Made by a program: the position numbers and the translations under genes
Shown: positions 1 through 6,256 of the stretch, one piece after another
Layout: every line of letters starts with the position of its first letter
How positions within the stretch are numbered: position 1 is the stretch's first letter
DNA from: an uncultured Clostridia bacterium
GTDB taxonomy: Bacteria; Bacillota; Clostridia; Christensenellales; Aristaeellaceae
Length of the DNA: 10,588 bases
Assembly: GCA_946410395.1 (NCBI GenBank)
Contig: CAMKAE010000060.1
Coordinates: 1 to 10,588 of the forward strand
Direction: 5' to 3'
The notes under the pieces: generated by a model
The model's database searches: none
What the model was told of the DNA's origin: nothing
Seen by the model: the letters and a program-made list of their open reading frames with translations, nothing else

Positions 1-728
1 GCCCGGTTGTCGTCCGTGAGCCGGACGCCGGCCTTCAGGCGCATGTACAGGATCAGCCAGGGGCGCATCAGCGGCCAGGGCGCCCGGCGCTTGCGCACGT
101 CGTGGCCGGACTGGACCGCCGGAACCGGAAAGCAACACTCCATCACCAGGGCGCGCAGCTGGGGGCTGCTCAGCTTGTCGGAGGCGAAGGCCAGGGCGCT
201 CGAGCCCGCGGACATGCCCCACAGCAGTGTCTGCCGGCCGGGGCATTCCGCCTCCGCCCAGCGCAGCCAGGCCGCGGCGTCGCCGGCTTCGCGGATGCCC
301 AGGGTTGGGGCGGTCCCGCTGCTCTTGCCCGTGGCCCGCTGCCACACCAGCAGGGCATCCCAGCCCTGCGCGTGAAAGGCCAGGACCTGGGCGGCGAACA
401 CATGGCGGGGATGGGAGCGGAAGCCGTGGAAGAAGATCACTAGGCCCCGGTGCTCCGGCGCCTCAAACAGATCCCCGGCCAGCTCGGCGCCGTCCTCCGC
501 CCGGATGTGGACCGCCCGCGCGCTCAGCGCGTCCAGGGCGTCCCAGGCGGCGGTGAGCCGCTCGCGCCACGGTGAGGGGGCGGAGATGATCCGCTGCTTT
601 TCGTCCGCGGTCACGGGATCCGGAAAGGTGCAGGGGCGGGTCATCAGGCGGCCGCAGACCAGGGAGGGGAGCAGGGAAAAACACAGGACGACGAAAGCCG
701 TGCCTGCGATCACCCAGACAGCGATCAC
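1..728 (-). CDS. Membrane-anchored alpha/beta hydrolase, partial (C-terminus outside window)
   Basis: Last visible gene of the acyl operon. The frame is open from a GTG start at 728 to the window edge (242 residues seen). The start is supported by AGGGAGGG at 738-745 and by a 4-base GTGA overlap with the stop of the LRAT-like gene. Residues about 2-24 are a hydrophobic segment, probably an N-terminal membrane anchor or signal anchor. The fold signature of serine alpha/beta hydrolases is visible: an oxyanion-type HGFRSHP at 101-107 and the nucleophile elbow GMSAG at 171-175 with Ser173. The acid and histidine of the triad would lie beyond the window. The layout resembles YqkD/FrsA-like hydrolases of Firmicutes, which have no well-defined substrate. 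By context it could be a thioesterase, lipase or acyl-releasing enzyme for the product of this operon; that role is inference. Family assignment is good, substrate unknown. Confidence 0.85.
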   Translation of the reverse strand, partial: MIAVWVIAGTAFVVLCFSLLPSLVCGRLMTRPCTFPDPVTADEKQRIISAPSPWRERLTAAWDALDALSARAVHIRAEDGAELAGDLFEAPEHRGLVIFFHGFRSHPRHVFAAQVLAFHAQGWDALLVWQRATGKSSGTAPTLGIREAGDAAAWLRWAEAECPGRQTLLWGMSAGSSALAFASDKLSSPQLRALVMECCFPVPAVQSGHDVRKRRAPWPLMRPWLILYMRLKAGVRLTDDNR

Positions 729-1141
729 TTCTTTTCTCCCTCCCTGCTCATCGGGTCACGGCCCAGGGCTTTGCGCACCTGTTCGCTTTCGTGCGTCCCG
801 AGGACGCAGGCGCGCGCGAAGTGCTCGCAGTTGTTGTTCAGCAGGTCATAGCCGCCCTCGCCCAGCCGGGCGCGGGCCCGGCGGATGCTCTCCTCCGGCG
901 GCACGCGGCGCCGCTTTTCCAGAAAGCCGAACACCGCCTGCTCCACCATCTGTCCGCAGGCGAAGACGTCGATGTCGGTGGCCACCACCCGCACCGTCTC
1001 CGGCGGGGGCGGCGCGGGCCAGGGCGGAAGCCCGAAGGCGATGACCTCATCGTCGCTGGCGTACACGCCGTAGTGCCAGACGGGGCCCAGCTTCACCCGG
1101 ATCATGTCCCCGGGCCTGCAGGTCCCGCACCACCACCTCAT
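725..1141 (-). CDS. LRAT-domain (NlpC/P60 superfamily) acyltransferase-like protein
   Basis: A 138-residue protein of the lecithin:retinol acyltransferase fold. Near the N-terminus it has the typical PGDMIRV segment (10-16), then HYGVY with His23, and towards the C-terminus NCEHFA with Cys105 at the nucleophile position. In known LRAT/HRASLS enzymes a His and this Cys carry an acyl group from a phospholipid via an acyl-thioester. A second His normally follows the first by 12 residues; here that position is Ala35 (VIAFG). There is no signal peptide or clear membrane segment. The ATG at 1141 overlaps the ACP stop by 4 bases (ATGA), and the conserved N-terminal motif supports this start although its ribosome site is weak. 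Lying between an ACP and a hydrolase in an acyl-activation operon, it may act as an acyl transferase or acyl hydrolase on lipid or carrier-bound chains. This role is inferred; a peptidase-like or inactive role cannot be excluded. Confidence 0.82.
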   Translation of the reverse strand: MRWWCGTCRPGDMIRVKLGPVWHYGVYASDDEVIAFGLPPWPAPPPPETVRVVATDIDVFACGQMVEQAVFGFLEKRRRVPPEESIRRARARLGEGGYDLLNNNCEHFARACVLGTHESEQVRKALGRDPMSREGEKK

Positions 1142-1395
1142 GCCTGTGCCCGCAGGATGTGATCGATCACGTCCCGCAGGGCGGTGAAATCGGAGACGCC
1201 CACATCCCGGAAGCGGATGCCGAAGCTGTCCTCCACGGTGATGGCCATGTACAGGATGCTGACGGAGTTCATCCCCAGGTCCTGCGCCAGCCGGGTGTCC
1301 TCGGTGGCCGCGGCCGCGGCCTGCGCCAGGCGCGGGTCTGCGCTGACCACCAGCTCCCGGAGCTTGTCCAGTATGGCTTTGCGGTCTGTCAGCAT
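1138..1395 (-). CDS. Acyl carrier protein (free-standing)
   Basis: An 85-residue acidic phosphopantetheine carrier. The attachment motif is DLGMNSVS with Ser44 as the probable 4'-phosphopantetheine site; the usual Asp before that Ser is Asn43. The following helix (VSILYMAITVEDSFGIRF) has the amphipathic helix II pattern of ACPs, and residues about 63-85 form the last helix. Start ATG at 1395 overlaps the end of the upstream ligase gene by 7 bases, and its stop overlaps the LRAT-like start by 4, so translation is probably coupled. Its position directly after a free-standing AMP-forming ligase suggests that the ligase loads it. It is probably not the housekeeping fatty-acid-synthesis ACP, because no fab genes are near. 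The acyl group carried is unknown. Confidence 0.9.
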   Translation of the reverse strand: MLTDRKAILDKLRELVVSADPRLAQAAAAATEDTRLAQDLGMNSVSILYMAITVEDSFGIRFRDVGVSDFTALRDVIDHILRAQA

Positions 1396-2882
1396 TTGTG
1401 ATACCTCACAATCTTCATGGCCGGGGTGCGCTCGAAATCGGTGTCCCGGACCGTGATGCGGGAGACCCGCTGGAAGGAGGGCAGCTCCGCGTTGGCCTGC
1501 CAGAGCAGGTCCTCGGCGGCCCGGGCCGGGTTGTCTCCCAGCGCAGGCAGGGCGCTCTCGCGCAGGGTGACCTCCAGGGCCAGGATGTGCCGGCCCGATT
1601 CGTCCAGGTCCTCGAACACCTGGCAGTCCTTCACGGCCTCCAGGCGGCTGAAGTGCAGCTCCACCTCGGCGGGGGAGATGTTCTCGCCGGTGGGCAGCAC
1701 GATGATCTCCTTGCTGCGGCCGGTGATGTACAGGAAGCCCTCGTCGTCAAAGCGGGCCAGGTCGCCGGTGTGCAGCCAGCCGTCCGCGAGGGCGTCGGGC
1801 TCCGCGCCTACATAGCCGTCCATCAGATTGACGCCGCGGATCAGCAGCTCGCCGTCCACGATCTTCAGCTCCTGCCCGGGGAAGGGCAGGCCGACGGACT
1901 CCGGCTTGCGCAGGGGCTCCGGGTTGCCGCTGACCAGGTTGGCGGTCTCGGTGAGGCCGTAGCCGGGATACAGGGCGATGCCCAGGGCGTGGTACTGCCG
2001 CGTCAGGTAGGGCGGCACCGCCGCTGCGCCGCAGATCACGGTTTTCAGCGAGGCGCCCAGCAGCTTGCCGCCGAAGCGGGCGTTCAGGTTCAGGGCCATC
2101 TCCGCCAGGGCTGGCACCGTGACCCACACCGTGGGCCGGAAGGCGGCCATGTCCCGGAACAGGTCCGTGTTGCTCTGGCAGATGTGCATCACGCTGCCGG
2201 TGTACAGGGCGGTCAGCAGATTGCGGACCAGGCCGAAGACGTGGGTCAAGGGCAGGGCCAGGATGTAGCGCTGGTCCATGAAGGCCGGCGTGCCGTAGCA
2301 GCCGTAGGAGGTGCCGGCCACGAGGGCCCGGTGGCTGAGCAGCACGCCCTTGCTCTTGCCGGTGGTGCCGCCGGTGAACAGGATGGCGCAGCCGTCCTCC
2401 GGCCTGCGCTCCGCCATGGGCGCGGGCGCGGCGGCGCTGCCGTCGAGGCTCAGCGCCGGAACCGGGGCGCCCTCGGCGGCAGCGGCGGTTTTGGGCGTGT
2501 GCAGCAGGGCCGCGGCCCGGAACATTCGGCAGCAGCCCGCGACCGCGGGCGCCGGCAGGTGGGTGGGCAGCACCGCGGCGGTGCACCCGGCGGTGACGAT
2601 GCCCAGAAAGCCCTCGGCGAAGGCGATGCCGTTCTCCGCCAGCAGCGCCACGCAGGCGCCGGGGGCAATGCCGGCGTCCCGCAGACGGCCGCGGATCACC
2701 GCGGCCCGCTCCTCCAGCCCGGCATAGGTGACGGTTTCCCCCGCGAAGGACAGGGCGTCGTGATCCGCGAAGCGTGCGCTGACGTCCGCCCACATGGCGC
2801 ACAGGCTGTCGTAGGGGCGGATCATGGCGAAGTTTTCCGGGGAGGTGTATTTGCGGAAGACCGCATCGGTGGTGATGCTCAA
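1389..2882 (-). CDS. AMP-forming acyl-CoA/acyl-ACP ligase (ANL superfamily), TTG start
   Basis: A 497-residue adenylate-forming ligase that should activate a carboxylic acid, probably a fatty acid, as acyl-AMP and pass it to a thiol. Motifs in order: the ATP-binding loop TGGTTGKSKG (170-179), THVFG (213-217), YGLTET (308-313), HTGD (371-374) with the ribose-binding Asp, the hinge region GRSKEII (388-394), GENISP (399-404), and a C-terminal catalytic Lys490 in PAMKIV. Length is normal for the family. The TTG at 2880-2882 is chosen because AAGGAGGG lies 6 bases before it and just after the previous stop; the first in-frame ATG downstream (residue 20) has no such site, and a longer frame upstream would run over the acyltransferase gene. 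The gene ends inside the start of the ACP gene, so the neighbouring ACP is the likely thiol acceptor (inference). CoA ligase activity remains possible. Unlike the other ligase of the operon it lacks the long-chain synthetase insertion and a fused carrier. Confidence 0.88.
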   Translation of the reverse strand: MSITTDAVFRKYTSPENFAMIRPYDSLCAMWADVSARFADHDALSFAGETVTYAGLEERAAVIRGRLRDAGIAPGACVALLAENGIAFAEGFLGIVTAGCTAAVLPTHLPAPAVAGCCRMFRAAALLHTPKTAAAAEGAPVPALSLDGSAAAPAPMAERRPEDGCAILFTGGTTGKSKGVLLSHRALVAGTSYGCYGTPAFMDQRYILALPLTHVFGLVRNLLTALYTGSVMHICQSNTDLFRDMAAFRPTVWVTVPALAEMALNLNARFGGKLLGASLKTVICGAAAVPPYLTRQYHALGIALYPGYGLTETANLVSGNPEPLRKPESVGLPFPGQELKIVDGELLIRGVNLMDGYVGAEPDALADGWLHTGDLARFDDEGFLYITGRSKEIIVLPTGENISPAEVELHFSRLEAVKDCQVFEDLDESGRHILALEVTLRESALPALGDNPARAAEDLLWQANAELPSFQRVSRITVRDTDFERTPAMKIVRYHKC

Positions 2883-2888
2883 GGGGAT

Positions 2889-2896
2889 CCCTCCTT
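2889..2896 (-). promoter_or_regulatory. Ribosome binding site deciding the TTG start
   Basis: On the minus strand AAGGAGGG precedes TTG (2882-2880) by 6 bases, inside the 23-base gap after the acyltransferase stop (2908-2906). A near-perfect Shine-Dalgarno at ideal spacing fixes the non-ATG start of the second ligase. Confidence 0.8.
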
Positions 2897-2905
2897 CAAT
2901 CGTGG

Positions 2906-3562
2906 TCAGCGGTTTTCTCCCGCCAGGGAGGCGAGCCGCTTCATCTCGTTCTCCAGCCGGCCGACCAGCTGCTCGAGCTGCTGCATGCCGGGCCGGCCGC
3001 CATCCGGGGACGCGGGACTGACCGGCGCGCCGATGACCACCCGCAGCCGGCTGTACCAGTGAGCCCGCTTGCAGATGTGCACCGGAATGATGGGCGTCCC
3101 GGCCTGGCTTGCGATCAGCACCATGCCGCCCCGCAGGCTCGCGGCCTCGTTTTCGCGGGTGATGTGCCCCTCCGGAAACATGCTCACCAGCTCGCCGCGC
3201 CGCAGGTGGTCGGTGATGGTGCGGATGGTCTCCAGGGAGGCGTTCTCCCGGTCGATGGGAATGCACAGGAAATGGCGGAACAGCCAGCTCTGAAAGCGTC
3301 CGTTGAAGAAGGAGCGCAGGCAGACGAAGTGGTGCCGCCGGTACCAGACGGTCAGCATCAGGTACAACGGGTCGAAGTTGGTGGCGTGGTTGGAGATGAT
3401 CAGCGCGCCGCCGCGAATCTTTTCCCTTGCGGCGTCGTCGGCGTAAAGCTTCTTCGGCCGGAACCAGAGCAGCCCCGGCGGGCCGCCGGTGACCCGGATC
3501 AGGTCGTGAAACCAGTACTCGGGGGAGACCAGCCGTGCCCGCTGTTTACCGGCAGTTTGCAT
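2906..3562 (-). CDS. PlsC-type acyltransferase (second of the pair)
   Basis: A 218-residue lysophospholipid acyltransferase-family protein (LPLAT/PlsC). The catalytic HX4D motif is NHATNFDP, with His59 and Asp64. The substrate-binding FPEG is at 129-132, and TPIIPVHI (156-163) matches the last conserved block. Such enzymes move an acyl chain from acyl-ACP or acyl-CoA to a hydroxyl of a glycerophospholipid or similar acceptor at the inner membrane face. The ATG at 3562 is preferred over upstream in-frame starts because GGAGGG (3571-3576) sits 8 bases before it and the upstream extension reads only through the previous gene out of frame. It overlaps that gene by 17 bases. It is a divergent paralogue of its upstream neighbour: same motifs, low overall similarity by eye, which suggests a different acceptor position. 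The specific acceptor cannot be told from sequence. Confidence 0.87.
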   Translation of the reverse strand: MQTAGKQRARLVSPEYWFHDLIRVTGGPPGLLWFRPKKLYADDAAREKIRGGALIISNHATNFDPLYLMLTVWYRRHHFVCLRSFFNGRFQSWLFRHFLCIPIDRENASLETIRTITDHLRRGELVSMFPEGHITRENEAASLRGGMVLIASQAGTPIIPVHICKRAHWYSRLRVVIGAPVSPASPDGGRPGMQQLEQLVGRLENEMKRLASLAGENR

Positions 3563-4181
3563 CGACCCATCCCTCCAGTTCCAGGATCCTGCCGCGGATC
3601 GCGTCGTTGAGCCGGCTGACCTGCTCGCGCACATCGTCCCCGTCTGTCCGGAAGGCAGCCGGATCGATCGGAGCGCCCACAGCCAGATGATTGCGCTTGC
3701 CGTTGAAGTAGCGCCCGTCGGTGTACACCGGCAGCACCGGGACGCCTGTCTGCAGGGCCAGGTAGGCTGCGCCGGGCTGGTATGGCAGGGGGGACGTCTC
3801 TCCCTCGCGGGGCAGACGGCCTTCCGGGAAGATCAGCACCGCGCCGCCCCTGGCCAGGATCTGCGCGGAGCGGTCCATGAAGCCATAGTCGTGTGCGCCG
3901 CGGTCGACCTGAATGCCGCCCATCATCCGCAGAAAGAGCCGAAGCACCGGGCCCTTCTCCCGGAAGAGCAGCTCCGCCATCTGGCAGCGCAGGGTGCGGG
4001 TGAAGAACACCATCAGCATGTCTGCGTAGTCCCAGACGGAGGTGTGGTTGCAGCAGATGATGATGGGCCCCTTGACGCGCCAGGGCTTTCCGCCCGCCGG
4101 TGCGTGCCTGCGGCAGCGGAAGACCAGCCGCCAGGGCGGCCAGCCCGTCAGCTTGACAAACCAGTTCCAGAGATCAATCAT
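3546..4181 (-). CDS. PlsC-type acyltransferase (first of the pair)
   Basis: A 211-residue protein of the PlsC/LPLAT family. The HX4D motif is NHTSVWDYAD with His46 and Asp51, FPEGR is at 118-122, and VPVLPVYTDG (146-155) is the terminal conserved block. The N-terminus (WNWFVKLTGWPPWRLVF, 5-21) is aromatic and probably lies on the membrane, as in many small PlsC proteins. The family esterifies lysophosphatidate or related acceptors from acyl thioesters. Its ATG overlaps the 3' end of the ligase-carrier gene by 8 bases, and GGGAGG lies about 12 bases upstream. Placement right after a ligase fused to a carrier suggests that it takes the acyl chain from that carrier (inference). It could also be an ordinary 1-acylglycerol-3-phosphate acyltransferase recruited into this operon. 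Confidence 0.87.
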   Translation of the reverse strand: MIDLWNWFVKLTGWPPWRLVFRCRRHAPAGGKPWRVKGPIIICCNHTSVWDYADMLMVFFTRTLRCQMAELLFREKGPVLRLFLRMMGGIQVDRGAHDYGFMDRSAQILARGGAVLIFPEGRLPREGETSPLPYQPGAAYLALQTGVPVLPVYTDGRYFNGKRNHLAVGAPIDPAAFRTDGDDVREQVSRLNDAIRGRILELEGWVDANCR

Positions 4182-6096
4182 GGGCTTTCAGCGCCTCCCG
4201 GAGATACGCACTGAAACGGGCCGGGGTGGTCAGCTGCGCGCTCTGGCTGACGGGGACCGGCACGTCGAAGGTGTCCTGCAGCTCGGTGGTCAGGGCGAAA
4301 TAGTCCAGGCTGGTGCCGCCGGCGTCGGTGAAGAAATCGCTGTCGTCGCGCAGATCCTCCGGCGCCTTGCCCAGCAGGCGAGCCATGATCTCGCGCACGC
4401 GCCGCGCCAGGGGATCGGCGCCTCCGGCCTCGCGGCCCGCCTCGTCCAGCAGGGCGATCTCCCCGGCGGCCAGGCGCTTCGCGATGGCGGTGCGGTTGAG
4501 CTTGAACTCGTCCTCCCGCATCAGGGAGCGGTCGGTGAAGGCGATCCGGGTGATCTGCCCGGCCAGGTTCATGCCGGCCAGACGGCGGGTCAGGGCTTCC
4601 CGGAGAGACGCGGTGTCCGCGGCGGGGGAGACGCAGGCCAGCAGCAGGGGGACGGGCGGCGCGGTCCGCCGGTCCGCGATCAGCACCGCTTCGCGGACGC
4701 CGGGCATGCTGAGCCCGGGCTCGATGAGGGCGGGGTTCAGGTTTTCGCCGGAGGGCCCGATGACCAGGTCATCCTTGCGCCCGAGCATGAAATAACGGCC
4801 CTTCTCCTCCCGGGCCAGATCGCCGGTGGCGAAGACGGCGCCCCGCATGTCCCGCCGCTCCCCGTCGATGAGCAGATAACGCGCCATGGAGGGACCGGAG
4901 ACCAGCAGCTCCCCGTCCTCGGCCAGGCGGTAGGTGATGGAGCGGAGCGGCGTTCCGACGGCACCGTCGGTCTTCGGGCGGAAGCGGGGGCTCAGCTCCA
5001 CCGCGGTGATGCCGGTCTCGCTCATGCCGTAGCCGTTGGACAGCGGGTAGCCGATGCCGTTGAAGAAGCGCAGCACCTCCGGGCTGATTTCGCTGCCGCC
5101 GGTGATCATGAACCGGATCGACGGCCCAAAGAGGCTGCGCCGCACCTCTCCGAACAGCAGCCTGCTCAGGGGGCGGGCCAGCAAGCCTGCGCGGCTCACC
5201 AGCCCCAGGCCTTTTTGAAGCTTGGCCCAGGTCGCCTCGCCGCGGCCTTTGATCTCCCGGGAGGCCTGCCTGTACACCGTGTTCCACAGCATGGGCACGG
5301 CGAAGATGTGCGTCACCTCGTGGCGGCGGATGGTGTTGAGCAGCGTCTGCGGGCTCAGGTCCTGCAGATGCACGAAGGTCCGGGAGAAAAACCCGAACCA
5401 GAAGTAAACGGCCACCAGGCCGAAGATGTGATAGAAGGGCAGGAAGGTCAGCAGCTTCAGGGCGCTGTGCCAGTGCCGCTTGATCTGCGGGCAGGAGCGG
5501 ATGATGGCCGAGCTGTCGGCGATCTGGCTGGCGATCTCCGCCGCGGAGTAGGCGCAGAGCTTGGGCTGGCCGGTGGTGCCCGAGGACATGACGAACAGGC
5601 AGGTCCCGGACACACCCGGAGTCAGGGGTGCGTCCGCCTCGGCGATCGCGTCGGCCTGCAGGGTGCGGACGCTGTACGCAGGCCCGTCGGAGATGACGGC
5701 CGCAGCGTTGCCCTCGCGCAGGGCGGCCTCCTGGACCGCGGGGTCCAGGGTGATGTTCATCAGCAGCGGCTGACGCCCGCAGAGCAGGATGCACCAGAAC
5801 AATTCGATCCAGGAGAGGCTGTTCTTCATGGCCAGGCCGACCACGGCGTTCTCCGGCGTATCCGCGAGCAGCGCCGACAGCGCGGCGGCCCGCCGCAGGA
5901 TCCGCCGCCGGCACTCCCCGTAGGTGGTTTTGACGATGCGATACCCCTCGCTGCGCTCGTACATCACGTTGCTCTCCTCGGAGAACATGAGCGGAAAGAG
6001 GGCGGAAAAGGTGGGCTCGCTCCGCTGCAGGGCTGCCAGCTTGGCGCTGACGAAGCCCTTGATGGTCCGCTGCCCACCCAGGGTGGATCTGATCAT
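4174..6096 (-). CDS. Fatty-acyl AMP ligase fused to C-terminal acyl carrier domain
   Basis: A 640-residue two-domain protein and the first gene of the operon. Residues about 30-545 are an AMP-forming ligase: SSGTTGQPK (171-179), FLPFYHIFG (218-226), YGMSET (356-361), ATGD (423-426), GRKDD (439-443) and a probable catalytic Lys532 in FKLNR. A segment at about 283-325, between the acyl-binding region and ITGGSEIS, resembles the insertion seen in long-chain acyl-CoA synthetases and favours a fatty acid over an amino acid. Residues about 563-638 are a phosphopantetheine carrier with GGTSLD and attachment Ser596. There is no condensation, reductase or thioesterase domain, so the loaded chain must be taken by another protein, probably an adjacent acyltransferase (inference). 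The ATG at 6096 is preferred because GGAG lies 5 bases before it; an in-frame ATG at 6132 would add 12 residues but has no Shine-Dalgarno. Substrate chain is unknown. Confidence 0.88.
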   Translation of the reverse strand: MIRSTLGGQRTIKGFVSAKLAALQRSEPTFSALFPLMFSEESNVMYERSEGYRIVKTTYGECRRRILRRAAALSALLADTPENAVVGLAMKNSLSWIELFWCILLCGRQPLLMNITLDPAVQEAALREGNAAAVISDGPAYSVRTLQADAIAEADAPLTPGVSGTCLFVMSSGTTGQPKLCAYSAAEIASQIADSSAIIRSCPQIKRHWHSALKLLTFLPFYHIFGLVAVYFWFGFFSRTFVHLQDLSPQTLLNTIRRHEVTHIFAVPMLWNTVYRQASREIKGRGEATWAKLQKGLGLVSRAGLLARPLSRLLFGEVRRSLFGPSIRFMITGGSEISPEVLRFFNGIGYPLSNGYGMSETGITAVELSPRFRPKTDGAVGTPLRSITYRLAEDGELLVSGPSMARYLLIDGERRDMRGAVFATGDLAREEKGRYFMLGRKDDLVIGPSGENLNPALIEPGLSMPGVREAVLIADRRTAPPVPLLLACVSPAADTASLREALTRRLAGMNLAGQITRIAFTDRSLMREDEFKLNRTAIAKRLAAGEIALLDEAGREAGGADPLARRVREIMARLLGKAPEDLRDDSDFFTDAGGTSLDYFALTTELQDTFDVPVPVSQSAQLTTPARFSAYLREALKAHD

Positions 6097-6101
6097 GGCA
6101 A

Positions 6102-6105
6102 CTCC
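6102..6105 (-). promoter_or_regulatory. Ribosome binding site favouring the start at 6096
   Basis: GGAG on the minus strand ends 5 bases before ATG 6096-6094. The alternative ATG at 6132 follows GCGCAAT with no purine-rich site, so the shorter protein is more likely. Confidence 0.55.
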
Positions 6106-6167
6106 GTGCTGACAGGCGGCTGTCCGCCTCATATTGCGCGCCGGGTCTGAAATGCCCAGACAAAATC

Positions 6168-6195
6168 ATTATAGCACAGAAAGCCGATAAGTCAA
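6168..6195 (-). promoter_or_regulatory. Sigma-A type promoter of the acyl operon
   Basis: Minus strand TTGACT (6195-6190), 16-base spacer, perfect TATAAT (6173-6168). Expected transcription start is near 6161, giving a leader of about 65 bases to the ATG at 6096. It is the only clear promoter seen ahead of the seven genes. No operator or riboswitch-like structure was recognised in the short leader. Confidence 0.85.
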
Positions 6196-6205
6196 AGAAA
6201 TGCGC

Positions 6206-6241
6206 AAGAAAAACACCCCGTGCGCATACGCGCCGGGGTGT
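6206..6241 (-). terminator. Rho-independent terminator of the isomerase gene
   Basis: On the minus strand ACACCCCG (6241-6234) pairs with CGGGGTGT (6220-6213). An inner GCGC/GCGC stem (6233-6230 with 6225-6222) closes a GTAT loop, with one unpaired A at 6221. The outer arm runs into a T-rich tract TTTTTCTT (6213-6206). It begins 16 bases after the isomerase stop codon and isolates that gene from the acyl operon. Confidence 0.9.
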
Positions 6242-6256
6242 GCGGGCCGCAGACGG

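Noticed and set aside
1398..3062. A plus-strand open frame of about 550 codons opposite the second ligase
   Set aside because: Low-complexity translation, no ribosome site or promoter seen, and it runs through an entire conserved gene on the other strand.
2883..3266. An N-terminal extension of the second ligase upstream of the TTG
   Set aside because: The added residues are Arg/Pro/Gly-rich and read through the acyltransferase gene in another frame, whereas the TTG has an excellent ribosome site and begins the conserved ligase sequence.
6097..6132. Twelve-residue longer start (ATG at 6132) for the ligase-carrier protein
   Set aside because: No Shine-Dalgarno before it, while GGAG precedes the ATG at 6096. 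It remains possible since it lies downstream of the mapped promoter.
4042..6150. A plus-strand open frame of about 700 codons opposite the ligase-carrier gene
   Set aside because: It is antisense to a gene with full family motifs. Its translation is Gly/Ala/Gln/Arg-rich without recognisable domains, as expected of the opposite strand in GC-rich DNA.
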